Source: Nakamurella leprariae (GTDB lineage: Bacteria; Actinomycetota; Actinomycetes; Mycobacteriales; Nakamurellaceae). From it: 64,000 nt of DNA. A program made the translations under genes and the position numbers. This document shows positions 9,980 to 22,302 of this stretch, one piece after another; the first letter of the stretch is position 1, and each line of letters begins with the position of its first letter. The notes beneath the pieces are model-generated. The model did not search any database. It had not been told where the DNA came from and worked only from the letters and a program-made list of their open reading frames with translations. The stretch is from positions 62,001 to 126,000 of the forward strand of contig NZ_JAERWK010000001.1 in the NCBI RefSeq assembly GCF_016918035.1. Reading direction: 5' to 3'.

Positions 9980-9996
9980 ACGCTACCGAATTCGGT
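9980..9996 (-). promoter_or_regulatory. LysR gene -10 box and overlapping palindrome
   Basis: On the minus strand TAGCGT (9985-9980) ends six bases before the ATG at 9973, the spacing of a leaderless actinobacterial promoter. A perfect 12-bp palindrome, ACCGAATTCGGT (9985-9996), abuts the box. An autoregulatory LysR site in this position would block RNA polymerase. No clear -35 hexamer is seen. Confidence 0.45.
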
Positions 9997-10046
9997 GAAG
10001 AACAAACAGATGGACTGGTCGGATCGGCCGGGCCAGTGTCATCGGC

Positions 10047-10184
10047 ATGACTCTGCTGCTGATCGTCCTCGTGCTCGCCGTCCTGGCCGTGCTGGGTCCG
10101 CTGGCCGGAGCCGACAGCCGCCGCTCCGGCGGCTGGTCGTCCCGTGCCCAGGACGGACCGTTGTGGGAGACGCCCCGCTGGTAG
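10047..10184 (+). CDS. small membrane protein, 45 aa
   Basis: ATG at 10047 opens a 45-residue frame. The first 21 residues form a strongly hydrophobic segment (LLLIVLVLAVLAVLGPLAG), followed by a short polar tail rich in Ser, Arg and Trp. It would be a single-pass membrane protein or an uncleaved signal peptide. Codons have high third-position GC throughout. No ribosome site is obvious; a weak CAGTGT seven bases upstream fits leaderless expression. It is divergent from the LysR gene and convergent with DUF3145. Function unknown. Confidence 0.5.
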   Translation: MTLLLIVLVLAVLAVLGPLAGADSRRSGGWSSRAQDGPLWETPRW

Positions 10185-10196
10185 TTCCCGCCCGGG

Positions 10197-10688
10197 TCAG
10201 CCGACCTGGTGCAACCAGGTCACGACCGAGCCCTCGCCGGCGCGGCGGAACGGCTCCAGCTCACGGTCGATGTCGGCGCCCAGCAGCGCGGACAGCGCGT
10301 GCCGGGCCGACTCCCAGCCGTCCGCCCGGTCCAGCACGGCCCGGACCTGGTCCTCGCCGATCATCACGTCGCCGTTGGCCGACATGGGGGCACGCCAGAT
10401 GGGACGGTTCGGCAGGTGGCAGATGCGCTCGCCGTCGTTGCCGGGACTGGCCTCCTCAGTCACCTCGAAGCGCAGCATCGGCCACGTCCGCAGGGCCTGG
10501 GCCAGCCGGTTGCCGGTGCCGGCATCGCCGGTCCAGCTCACATCGGCGCGCAACTGCCCCGGCGCAGCCGGCTGCGCCGTCCAGGCGAGCGTGACCCGTG
10601 CGCCGAGCACGCCACTGATTGCCCATTCGACGTGCGGGCACAGCGCCGCCGGCGCCGCGTGCACGAACACCACCCCGCGAGTGACCAC
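10197..10688 (-). CDS. DUF3145 family protein
   Basis: The 163-residue product matches the actinobacterial DUF3145 family: RGVVFVHAAPAALCPHVEWA near the start, then LGARVTLAWTAQPAAPGQLR, and LRFEVTEEASPGNDGERICH in the middle. The role of the family is unknown; it is widely conserved in actinobacteria and soluble. I chose the GTG at 10688 because GGAGGTGG sits just upstream and family members begin with this T-R-G-V-V-F sequence. The longer open frame, up to 10976, has no family similarity. Family members usually lie near fatty-acid genes; here fabF follows 2.5 kb away. Confidence 0.88.
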   Translation of the reverse strand: MVTRGVVFVHAAPAALCPHVEWAISGVLGARVTLAWTAQPAAPGQLRADVSWTGDAGTGNRLAQALRTWPMLRFEVTEEASPGNDGERICHLPNRPIWRAPMSANGDVMIGEDQVRAVLDRADGWESARHALSALLGADIDRELEPFRRAGEGSVVTWLHQVG

Positions 10689-11030
10689 CGTCCACCTCCG
10701 TTCGATCTCCTGCGTCTTCCCCAACGAGGTGATCGAGTGCGGCGTGCGGTGCCAGGGTGTCCCGGACCATGCATGACGTGACTTGCAGGCCGGCGGACCG
10801 GCCTGGCTGTCACTGCCAGTGATGTTCCTTGACCATTGTGCACACTCGGCCACCGACCCGTCCAGTACCCGATGTCGATCGTTCCGCGGCAGCGGTGTGT
10901 CGCTCGGCGTGTCCTCGATCGCAGTGCTATCGCCCGACGGAGGGACAACCGCCCCGGCCGGGACGGCGTCCACCACTCCGGGATCCGCACCGGCGGCCCC
11001 GCCGTGCTGATCCTCCGGAGGCCGTCACCC

Positions 11031-11585
11031 GTGCAGTGCAGCGTGTCACGACTCACCGTCGTCCTGGCGACCGTGGTCGCCGTGATCGCCGTCGCCGGCG
11101 CCGCGACCGCGTGGACGCTCGGGCACCGGCCGCTGACGGCCGCGGTGGCCCCGTGGGAGCCGTCCGTCCCGGACGGCAGCGGCACGGTCGAGCTCACCGA
11201 TCCCGCAGCCGGGGCGGCCGACCACCCGCGGTCCGCCGAGATCCAGGCCGTGCTCCAGGACTACTTCGACGGCATCAACCAGCAGGACTGGTCGCGGTGG
11301 GCGTCCGCGGTGGCTCCGGGCCAGCGCGCCGCCCAGCAGGCCGAGTGGTGGACCGAGCGCTACTCGACCACGGCCGACTCGGCGATCCGGATCGTCGACG
11401 TGCAGGAACGGCCGCTGCGAGCCCGGGTGTGGTTCGCCTCCCAGCAGCACCCGGCGTACGCGCCGGCGGACCTGCCGGTCGCGTGCATCAGCTGGGACCT
11501 CACGTACCTGTTCGCCGACCAGGACGGCAGGCTGGTCATCAACGGCATCGACCCGACCAATCAGCAGATGACGGAGTGCCCATGA
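11031..11585 (+). CDS. membrane-anchored protein with NTF2/SnoaL-like domain, function unknown
   Basis: The 184-residue product starts with one membrane segment (residues about 5-30, LTVVLATVVAVIAVAG and on), then a linker of about 30 residues. An extracytoplasmic domain of about 125 residues follows, starting SAEIQAVLQDYFDGINQQDW, as in NTF2-like or Mce-associated proteins. There are no clear catalytic residues. GTG at 11031 has GGAG about ten bases upstream; an in-frame GTG at 11004 would add nine residues. It overlaps the following glycoside hydrolase start by four bases (ATGA), so the two are co-translated. Both products would sit outside the membrane. Confidence 0.65.
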   Translation: MQCSVSRLTVVLATVVAVIAVAGAATAWTLGHRPLTAAVAPWEPSVPDGSGTVELTDPAAGAADHPRSAEIQAVLQDYFDGINQQDWSRWASAVAPGQRAAQQAEWWTERYSTTADSAIRIVDVQERPLRARVWFASQQHPAYAPADLPVACISWDLTYLFADQDGRLVINGIDPTNQQMTECP

Positions 11586-13081
11586 CCCGACCACCCGCCC
11601 GCTCCGTCCGCCGGACGGCGGCCCGGCGGTGGCGGCCGGTACTGACGGCGACCGCCGCGGCGGTACTGCTCGCCGCCTGCGACTCGGGCACCGGCGATGC
11701 ACTTCAGGACCGCACCACCGCCAGCACGGCGGTCATGTCGCCGTCCTCGGTGTCAGAGACCGCGCCGCGGTCGACGTCCTCGTCGGTGTCGGCGTCGGTG
11801 TCCTCGTCGCTGGACGGGCGGTCGACCGGCGCGTCGGCGCCCACCGCCACGGCCAGCCCGCCGCCGAGCCCCGAGCCGACGCCCACCGCCGCGCCGACCC
11901 CGGAACCGGACCCCGACGGGCCCGGCCCGATCACGGCCGACGACCTGCGCGCGGCCACCGAGCTGGTCGCCGGCATGACGGACGAGGAGCGGGCCGGCGC
12001 GGTCATCATGGCCAACTCGGCCCACGCCGTCGGCACCGACCTCGTCGCGCGGCTGCACCTGGGCGGCGTCATCCTCATGGGCAGCCGCGGCGTCGTCGAC
12101 GGCACCACCGGTGGCACGCCCGCGCAGGTGCGGGCGGTCACCGACGCGGTGCAGGCCCAGGTGCTGGCGGGCCGACCGCCGGCGCTGATCGCCACCGACC
12201 AGGAGTACGGCACGGTCGCCCGGCTGGTGAACGGCTTCACCGCCTTCCCCGGCGCCGACGAGCTCGGTGCCGTGGACGACCTGGCCACGGCGGCCGAGCT
12301 GACCCGGCAGACCGCGGCCGCCGCCGCGGCCGAGCTGCGAGCGGTCGGCATCACCGTCGACTTCGCGCCGGTCGCCGACGTGCTCCCGGTCTCCGGGGCG
12401 TCCTCCATCGGCGACCGCTCCTACGGCACCGACCCCGACCGGGTCGCCGCCCTCACCGCGGCGGCCGTGATCGGCTACCAGTCCGGCGGGGTGGCAGCCA
12501 CGGTCAAGCACTTCCCGGGCATCGGCTCGCTCGCGGCCGACACCCACCAGACACTGCCCACCCTGGGCCAGGACTGCGCGCAGTGGAACGAGCACGAACG
12601 CCCGCCGTTCCGGGCTGCGGTGGACGCCGGCGTGGCCATGGTCATGACCGGGCACGTCCGGTTGCCCGCGGTCGACGGGGCACTCGGGCCGACCAGCCTG
12701 TCCCCTCGGGTCGTCACCCAGCTGCTGCGCGGCACCGGAGACGTCGCCGGCTGTCAGGGCCTGGGCTACGGCGGGATCGCGGTGAGCGACGCCCTGGAGA
12801 TGGACCCGGTGGCCGACCGCTACGACTCGGCGGCCGCTGCTGTGCAAGCGTTGTCGGCCGGGCAGGACCTGCTGTTGATGCCGGTCGACCCGGAGGCGGC
12901 CCACCAGGGCGTCGTCACCGCGGTGCGGGACGGATCCCTGGACCCGGCCCGGTTGGCCGAGGCCGCGACCCGGGTCACCGCGCTGCGGATCGCCGGCGCC
13001 CGGACCCCGCAGCCCGGGCTCGAGGTGGTCGGTTCGGCCGAGCACCAGGCCCTGGTCGACCGGGTGGACGCCGCGGCCTGA
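11582..13081 (+). CDS. lipoprotein glycoside hydrolase family 3 (beta-N-acetylhexosaminidase-like)
   Basis: A 499-residue exported enzyme. The signal peptide ends in the lipobox L-A-A-C with Cys33 as the lipidated residue, then a Ser/Thr/Pro-rich linker (residues about 40-115) spans the cell wall. The catalytic TIM barrel carries KHFPG at residues 309-313, with DTHQTLP shortly after, and VSDALEMD with the probable nucleophile Asp403. These are the marks of NagZ-type family 3 enzymes, which cut N-acetylglucosamine from peptidoglycan fragments or other glycans. The long linker and lipid anchor place it in the cell envelope. Start overlaps the previous gene by ATGA. Substrate is inferred from family only. 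Confidence 0.9.
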   Translation: MTRPPARSVRRTAARRWRPVLTATAAAVLLAACDSGTGDALQDRTTASTAVMSPSSVSETAPRSTSSSVSASVSSSLDGRSTGASAPTATASPPPSPEPTPTAAPTPEPDPDGPGPITADDLRAATELVAGMTDEERAGAVIMANSAHAVGTDLVARLHLGGVILMGSRGVVDGTTGGTPAQVRAVTDAVQAQVLAGRPPALIATDQEYGTVARLVNGFTAFPGADELGAVDDLATAAELTRQTAAAAAAELRAVGITVDFAPVADVLPVSGASSIGDRSYGTDPDRVAALTAAAVIGYQSGGVAATVKHFPGIGSLAADTHQTLPTLGQDCAQWNEHERPPFRAAVDAGVAMVMTGHVRLPAVDGALGPTSLSPRVVTQLLRGTGDVAGCQGLGYGGIAVSDALEMDPVADRYDSAAAAVQALSAGQDLLLMPVDPEAAHQGVVTAVRDGSLDPARLAEAATRVTALRIAGARTPQPGLEVVGSAEHQALVDRVDAAA

Positions 13082-13135
13082 CCGGCCGCGGTCACCCGCG
13101 GCACGGAGCGGACGGACCGACCGGCGCGGGCGGGG

Positions 13136-14359
<1,224 letters not shown>

Positions 14360-14489
14360 CGTGATCCTCCGTGGTGGGGCGGGGCGCCCGCAGCGGGGCG
14401 ACCGGTGGTTCGGTGACCGAGGGTTCTCGGTCGGCGCCCGGTCGGGGAGGTCCGGGACGTCTGCGGTGCTGGGAAGGGTGCGGGGTGGG

Positions 14490-14602
14490 ACGCGGGGGGC
14501 GGGGGGGGGGGGGGGGGGGCCGCCGCGGGGGGGGGGGGGGGGGGGGGGGGTGGGGGGGGGGGGGCCCCCCCCCCCCCGGGGGGGGGGGGGGGCCCCCCGG
14601 CG
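14490..14602. repeat. extreme poly-G/poly-C low-complexity tract
   Basis: About 110 bases made almost only of G runs with two C runs (near 14565-14577 and 14593-14598) between acpP and fabF. The longest plus-strand G runs are close to 30 bases, broken by single C or T bases. Both neighbouring genes are intact. Real DNA of this kind would fold into G-quadruplexes or hairpins, but such tracts often arise from poly-G sequencing artefacts or a badly filled gap. I treat the exact sequence here as unreliable. Confidence 0.85.
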
Positions 14603-14604
14603 GA

Positions 14605-14847
14605 TCAGGCCCTGTGGCTCTCGATGTAGGCGACGGCATCGCCCACGGTCTTGAGGTTGGCCAGCTCGTCGTCCGGGATCTTGACGCCGAAGCGGTCCTC
14701 GGCCTGGACGGCGATCTCCACCATCGACAGCGAGTCGATGTCCAGGTCGTCGGTGAACGACTTGTCGGCGGTGACGTCCGCCGCGCTGACGCCGGCCACC
14801 TCCTCGACGATCTCGGCCAGGCCGGTGAGGGTGTCCTCGTTGCTCAC
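14605..14847 (-). CDS. acpP: acyl carrier protein
   Basis: An 80-residue acidic four-helix protein. Ser39 in FTDDLDIDSLSMVEI is the site that receives the phosphopantetheine arm carrying growing acyl chains. GTG at 14847 is chosen because AAAGGA lies seven bases upstream and the length is normal for AcpP. It sits between fabH and fabF as in streptomycetes; the gap to fabH is about 220 bases and may hold a processing site or an internal promoter. Confidence 0.95.
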   Translation of the reverse strand: MSNEDTLTGLAEIVEEVAGVSAADVTADKSFTDDLDIDSLSMVEIAVQAEDRFGVKIPDDELANLKTVGDAVAYIESHRA

Positions 14848-15068
14848 GGTGTTTCCTTTCGGTTCTCCAACTGGGGCACTGCGGCTGCCGGATCGGGAGT
14901 CGATCGGGCGGCGGCGTCGGGGGGCACTGCCGCTGCGGCCACCGGTGGCTGACCTGCTGCATCGTGGTGGTCGCAGATGCGGTGGCCTCGACCCCGGCCG
15001 ACGCGCTGCGCCGCATTGTGCCGCACCGGGGGCGCCCGATCGGGCCTGACGCACCCGGAGCCGGTCCG

Positions 15069-16046
15069 TCACGGGCACACGAAGACCTGCCCGGCGAACG
15101 TCAACCCGGCGCCGAAGCCGACGGCCAGGACGAGGGCACCGGAGCGCACCTGTCCGGCGGCCCGCATCCGGTCCAGGGCGATCGGGATCGAGGCGGACGA
15201 GGTGTTGCCGGTGGTGATGATGTCCCGGCCCACGAGCAGGTCGGGGCGCGCCCCCGCGGCGATCACCTTCTTGGCGACGGCATCGATGATGCGCAGATTG
15301 GCCTGGTGCGGCACCAGCACGTCGATGTCGGCCAGCGAGACTCCGGCGCGCTCGGCGGCCTCGATCGCGACCGGGGCGATGGCGCTGGTCGCCCAGCGGA
15401 ACACCGTCTGGCCCTCCTGGAACAGCCGGCCGCTGCGGTCGGGGATGTGGATGGTCTGGGTGTGCTGCTCGTCGCTGCCCCAAGCCACCGGTCCGATCCC
15501 GGGGGTGTCGGAGGCGGTGACCACGGCGGCGCCGGCGCCGTCGGCGAAGATGATCGCCGTGGCCCGGTCGGCCGGATCGGTCCAGGACGTCAGCTTCTCC
15601 GACCCGATCATCAGCACGGTGCGGGCGCTGCCGGTCCGCACCGCGTGATCGGCGGCGGCCAGCCCATAACAGAACCCGGCGCAGGCGGCGTTGAGGTCGA
15701 AGGCGCCGGGCGCCCTGATCCCCAGCAGTGCCGCGACCTGCGTCGCCGTGTGCGGGACCTGGACCTCTGCGGTGCAGGTGGCCACGATGACGGTGTCGAT
15801 GTCGGCCGGGGTCATGCCCGCCTCGGCCATGGCCTTGGCCGCGGCCGTCGCTCCCATGGTGGCCACGGTGTCCTCGGGTGAGGCGAACCGGCGCTCGGCG
15901 ATGCCGACCCGCGACTGGATCCACTCGTCGTTGGTGTCCATGATCTGCGCGAGATCGTCGTTGGTGACGACCTTCTCCGGTCGGTAGTGACCCAGTCCCG
16001 CGATGCGGGACCCGGGGGAGGTGGGGGCCAGTCTGATGCCCGTCAT
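15069..16046 (-). CDS. fabH: beta-ketoacyl-ACP synthase III
   Basis: A 325-residue enzyme that starts fatty acid synthesis by joining an acyl-CoA primer to malonyl-ACP. Catalytic Cys122 lies in NAACAGFCYGLAAA, the His in VLVPHQANLRI and the Asn in ITTGNTSSASIP, so the triad is complete. The N-terminal GLGHYRPEKVVTNDDLA stretch is typical. In actinobacteria FabH prefers branched or acetyl primers; this cannot be read here. Its ATG overlaps the fabD stop by four bases (ATGA), showing translational coupling. Confidence 0.95.
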   Translation of the reverse strand: MTGIRLAPTSPGSRIAGLGHYRPEKVVTNDDLAQIMDTNDEWIQSRVGIAERRFASPEDTVATMGATAAAKAMAEAGMTPADIDTVIVATCTAEVQVPHTATQVAALLGIRAPGAFDLNAACAGFCYGLAAADHAVRTGSARTVLMIGSEKLTSWTDPADRATAIIFADGAGAAVVTASDTPGIGPVAWGSDEQHTQTIHIPDRSGRLFQEGQTVFRWATSAIAPVAIEAAERAGVSLADIDVLVPHQANLRIIDAVAKKVIAAGARPDLLVGRDIITTGNTSSASIPIALDRMRAAGQVRSGALVLAVGFGAGLTFAGQVFVCP

Positions 16047-17017
16047 GCCGGAACCTCCGCGGTCTCGTGATCGGTGTCGGACTGCCGGGGTTCGGCGTGC
16101 CGCGCGACGAACTCGGCGGCCGTGTCCAGGTCGTCCGGCGTCTTCAGGGCGAACGTCTCGACCGGTCGCTCGGCGGTCTTCCCGCCCAGTTCCCGCTTCA
16201 CCAGGCCGACCAGGGTGCCGGCCGGCGGGAGCTCCAGCACGCCGGTCACGCCCAGGGCGGCGAGCGTGGCCATGCAACGGTCCCAGCGGACCGGCCGGGT
16301 CACCTGGGCGCCGAGCAGGTCCAGGAACGCCCGGCCGCCGTCCACCACGCTGCCGTCGGCGTTGGTCAGCAGCGGCCGGTCCGGATCCCGCGGGGTGAGG
16401 GCGGCGAGGGCCTCGCCCAGGGCCGGCCGGGCCGGCTCCATGAACGCGGTGTGGAACGCACCGGCCACCGGCAGGGCGATGACGCGGGTGCCCACCGGCG
16501 GCTCGGCGACCAGCGCCTCGATGGCGGCGGTCGCGCCCGCGGCCACGATCTGCCCGGCGCCGTTCACGTTGGCCGGGGTCAGCGCCATGCCGGTGAGGAC
16601 CTCGGTGACCGCGTCGGGATCGCCCCCCATCACCGCGGCCATGGACGACGGGGCCTCGGCGCAGGCTGCGCCCATGGCCCGTCCGCGCACCCCGGCCAGG
16701 GCGACCGCGTCGGCCGGAGCGAGCACGCCGGCGACGGCCGCCGCGGCCAGCTCACCGACCGAGTGGCCGGCCACGACGCCGCCCGGCGGCACGGCCAGCC
16801 GCGCTGCGCCCAGCAGCGACGCCGCCACGATCAGCGGCTGGGTGACCGCAGTGTCCTTGATCTCCTCGGCGTCGGCCTCGGTGCCGAGCCGCCGCAGGTC
16901 GAGGCCGGCCCGTTCGGAGAACCGACCGAGCAGCTCCGCCAGGCCTGGTACCTCCAGCCAGGGGGTGAGCATGCCGGGCTTCTGGGCGCCCTGTCCGGGA
17001 CACACGATCGCAAGCAC
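16043..17017 (-). CDS. fabD: malonyl-CoA:ACP transacylase
   Basis: A 324-residue enzyme that moves malonyl from CoA to ACP. It opens with VLAIVCPGQGAQ, the usual family start. The nucleophile Ser is in VVAGHSVGELAAAA and the catalytic His in PVAGAFHTAFME. The GTG at 17017 gives the canonical N-terminus; an in-frame TTG at 17029 would add four residues and neither has a strong ribosome site. It is the first gene of the fabDHPF run and lies downstream of fasR on the same strand; a perfect inverted repeat sits in the gap between them. Confidence 0.93.
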   Translation of the reverse strand: MLAIVCPGQGAQKPGMLTPWLEVPGLAELLGRFSERAGLDLRRLGTEADAEEIKDTAVTQPLIVAASLLGAARLAVPPGGVVAGHSVGELAAAAVAGVLAPADAVALAGVRGRAMGAACAEAPSSMAAVMGGDPDAVTEVLTGMALTPANVNGAGQIVAAGATAAIEALVAEPPVGTRVIALPVAGAFHTAFMEPARPALGEALAALTPRDPDRPLLTNADGSVVDGGRAFLDLLGAQVTRPVRWDRCMATLAALGVTGVLELPPAGTLVGLVKRELGGKTAERPVETFALKTPDDLDTAAEFVARHAEPRQSDTDHETAEVPA

Positions 17018-17083
17018 GGGTTCACCCAATCACGCCCGGGGCGTCGCCGCGCTGCCGCGCCACACCAAGTCGCACCGGGCGGT

Positions 17084-17100
17084 TTGGAGGGATCCTCCAA
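17084..17100. promoter_or_regulatory. inverted repeat upstream of fabD, candidate operator
   Basis: TTGGAGG-GAT-CCTCCAA is a perfect 7+7 inverted repeat in the 116-base gap between fasR and fabD, about 65 bases before the fabD start. It lacks the stem length expected of a terminator and is in the right place for a regulator of fabDHPF, FasR being the obvious candidate. No direct proof. Confidence 0.4.
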
Positions 17101-17133
17101 CGGCATCCAGTGGTTGCGCCAAGTTGATCGTGG

Positions 17134-18480
17134 TCAGGGTCGGACGTCGGGATCGCCGGTGGCATCGGCCAGCCGCCCCAGGATGACGGCGGTGCGCAGG
17201 ACGGCCAGGTCCCGGGGGTGCCACGGATCGCGGCCGGTGATCTCGGTGACGCGGCGCAGCCGGTACCGGACGGTGTTGGGGTGGACGAAGAGCGACCGGG
17301 CGGCCGGCTCGAGCCCACCGCCGGCGGTCAGGTAGGCGTCGATGGTGTCGAGCAGGCCGCCCGAGGCGGCGGCCAGCGGCTGGTAGACCGTGCCGCGCAG
17401 CCGGCGGGCCGCCCGCTCGTCGCCGGCGAGCACCCGTTCCACCAGCAGGTCGTCGGCGTCGATGGGGCGGGGCGCCGCCGGCCAGGCCGACGCCACCCGC
17501 AGTCCCGCGGCCGCCTCGGCCGCCGATCCGGTCGCCCCGCGCAGCCCGGTGCCCGACCGCCCGGTCACCACCGGTCCGGACCCGAAGTGCTGCAACAACT
17601 CCGGATCCCGCACCGCGGTTTCCAGATCGGCGTCCGGATCGATTCCCGGTCCGGCCGCGACGACGACCACCAGCCGGTCACCTTGCACGCCGGCCAGGGC
17701 CCGGCGGCCCGACGCCCAGTCGGCCACCGCGTCCAGCACCTCGGCCCGGTCGCCGGCCGGAGCGGTGCCGACCACCACCCGGACGGCCGCGGTCGGGTCC
17801 CAGTCCAGGGCGGCGGCCCGGGCCGACAGCGTGGCCGGGTCCTCGCCGCGGACGATCCCGTCCACCACCGCCGCCTCCAGCCGGGCGTCCCAGGCGCCCC
17901 GCGTCTCGGCGGCGATGGCGTACACGGATGCCGCGGCGAAGGCCACCTCACGGCTGTAGCGCAGCAGCGACTCGCGCAATGCGGCGGTCTCGGTGGGGCC
18001 GTCGGCCAGGGTGGGCAGGTGTTCCTCGGCCACCACGATGGCGATCCGCAGCAGCTCGACGGTGCGGCGCAACGGCAGGCTGCGGGTGAACTCCCTCGGG
18101 GCCGCGCTGAACACCTCGCCGGTGATGCGCTGCCCGGCGGCCGGGTGGTTGACCCACCGGGTGTAGCCCGAGATGCCGGCCTGCGCGACCAGCGTGACCC
18201 AGGACCGCTGCTGGGCAGACAGATCGCCGAACCAGGACAGCCGCTGGTCCATCAGGGCCACCGACAGCCGCGCCAGCCGACCCGCGGCGCGCTCCACGGC
18301 GGTGAGGGTGGCGTCGCTGACCCCCGGAGCGGTGCTGGCCCGGGCCGACCGCGACGCGGAGCCCGGCGTCGGGAACGACCCGAGCCGCGCGGCGGTGACC
18401 TCGGGGTCGGGGTCGGGGTCCGGGTCGGTCACCGGGTCAGTGAACCACCGGCGGGTCGCCCCGCCGGCCAGCCACCACAC
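17134..18480 (-). CDS. fasR: PucR-family regulator of fatty acid synthesis (FasR-like)
   Basis: A PucR/CdaR-type regulator of up to 448 residues. The C-terminal helix-turn-helix is clear (residues about 385-435): LDTIDAYLTAGGGLEPAARS then LFVHPNTVRYRLRRVTEITG. The middle has a GGDEF-like fold region as in this family (near residues 215-320). It stands directly before fabDHPF on the same strand, exactly as FasR does in Streptomyces, where it activates these genes; the name rests on that context. The start is uncertain: GTG at 18480 gives a poor N-terminus with a D-P repeat and no ribosome site, so a later start is possible. Confidence 0.82.
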   Translation of the reverse strand: MWWLAGGATRRWFTDPVTDPDPDPDPEVTAARLGSFPTPGSASRSARASTAPGVSDATLTAVERAAGRLARLSVALMDQRLSWFGDLSAQQRSWVTLVAQAGISGYTRWVNHPAAGQRITGEVFSAAPREFTRSLPLRRTVELLRIAIVVAEEHLPTLADGPTETAALRESLLRYSREVAFAAASVYAIAAETRGAWDARLEAAVVDGIVRGEDPATLSARAAALDWDPTAAVRVVVGTAPAGDRAEVLDAVADWASGRRALAGVQGDRLVVVVAAGPGIDPDADLETAVRDPELLQHFGSGPVVTGRSGTGLRGATGSAAEAAAGLRVASAWPAAPRPIDADDLLVERVLAGDERAARRLRGTVYQPLAAASGGLLDTIDAYLTAGGGLEPAARSLFVHPNTVRYRLRRVTEITGRDPWHPRDLAVLRTAVILGRLADATGDPDVRP

Positions 18481-18489
18481 GGGGCGGGA

Positions 18490-18544
18490 ATGCAGCGAGG
18501 CCGGTACCGCGGGACGGACCCGGGTACCGGCCTCGCCGGTGCAT
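18490..18544 (-). terminator. long hairpin between csp gene and fasR
   Basis: A 13-bp perfect inverted repeat (CGAGGCCGGTACC at 18496-18508 with its complement at 18523-18535) is extended by an outer ATGCA/TGCAT pair (18490-18494, 18540-18544). It begins 11 bases after the cold-shock gene and ends 10 bases before the annotated fasR GTG. Position fits a csp terminator. Confidence 0.7.
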
Positions 18545-18554
18545 CATCGGAAGC

Positions 18555-18758
18555 TCAGGCGGGGGTGACACCCGTCGCCTGCGGCCCCTTCGGGGACTGC
18601 TCGACCTCGAACGTCACCCGCTGCCCCTCCTCGAGGGACTTGTAGCCGCTGCCGTTGATGGCGGAGTAGTGGACGAAGACGTCACCGGAACCGTCGTCGG
18701 GGGAGATGAAGCCGTAGCCCTTCTCCGCGTTGAACCACTTCACAGTGCCCTGCGCCAT
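18555..18758 (-). CDS. cold-shock protein (CspA family)
   Basis: A 67-residue single-domain nucleic-acid chaperone. It carries both RNA-binding motifs: GYGFISPDD (RNP1-like, K-G-Y-G-F-I) at residues about 17-25 and VFVHYSAI (RNP2-like) at about 30-37. It starts [16 protein letters not shown] as most actinobacterial Csps do. GGAGAG precedes the ATG by a few bases. The 5' leader is long and has a small hairpin (18794-18810), which in this family often matters for temperature control. It stands between aceE and fasR, apparently as an insertion into the usual aceE-fasR neighbourhood. Confidence 0.95.
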   Translation of the reverse strand: MAQGTVKWFNAEKGYGFISPDDGSGDVFVHYSAINGSGYKSLEEGQRVTFEVEQSPKGPQATGVTPA

Positions 18759-19046
18759 GCTTGCTCTCCTCGAGCGTTGTCCGCGGACCCCCGCGGGGTG
18801 GAACACCCCGGGCGGACCTTCTCCGTCCGGGGGGATGCGCTTACCCCCGCCGGATGCCTTGCGGCACCAAGGAGAAGAGCAACAACGGACGGAGCGTACA
18901 ACGTGTGCTGATCGGTGGACCAGCCCTGTTCGAGATCATCTGCGGGCAATTCCGGGCCGGTCACCGCCCTTGGTGATCACAGCCAGACCAGCCGGGCGAG
19001 ATGTCCGGAACGCCCGATCTCGCCGGGCGCTCCGGTCGCTCCGGTG
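18759..19046 (-). other. leader and promoter region of the cold-shock gene
   Basis: No gene is seen here. On the minus strand a possible extended -10 (TG then TACGCT, 18898-18893) would give a leader of about 130 bases. The leader contains GGGGTG-GAA-CACCCC (18795-18809), a small perfect hairpin near the ribosome site. Evidence for the promoter is weak; the hairpin is plain. Confidence 0.35.
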
Positions 19047-19076
19047 GTACGGCGCGATCGTGTGACCGCGCCGTAC
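19047..19076 (-). terminator. terminator hairpin after aceE
   Basis: GTACGGCGCG (19047-19056) and its perfect complement (19067-19076) form a 10-bp stem with a 10-base loop, 21 bases after the aceE stop codon. Confidence 0.75.
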
Positions 19077-19097
19077 TGGGAGCCCGTGGACGAGGGC

Positions 19098-21929
<2,832 letters not shown>

Positions 21930-22302
21930 TGTGATCCGCTCTCCTCGTGCGCTTCGGCCGCGGCCCTGGTGGAGCCGGACGGCCGGACGGGTGATCGCGC
22001 GGTGGTCGGAGCGGCGGTGGTCCTGCCTCCGGTCGTCCGCGGCACCGTCCATCCTGGACCATCCGCCGGGGCGGTGGTCCGCTGGCCCGCTCGAGCGTCC
22101 CGCTCGACCCCTCGCGGCTGTCCGAGATGTCCCTGGCGAGGCCTCGACACGGGCGATCCCTGGCCATCCGACGGCGCGTTCGACGGGGTTGTGGGTTCTC
22201 CGGACGCGGTCGGCCGAATAAGGTGATCAGCCATGACGCAGGGACAGCGTCCGGTGGGTCGACGCGTTCGATCAACGGCCACGGACGCAGCGGTGGGAGA
22301 GG

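Noticed and set aside
10836-11030. N-terminal extension of the NTF2-like protein
   Set aside because: The extra 65 residues have no hydrophobic or domain character and overlap the DUF3145 upstream region; the membrane helix fits a start at 11031.
14490-14602. protein-coding Gly/Pro-rich frames through the poly-G tract
   Set aside because: Any frame through a homopolymer gives Gly or Pro runs; the tract itself may be an artefact.
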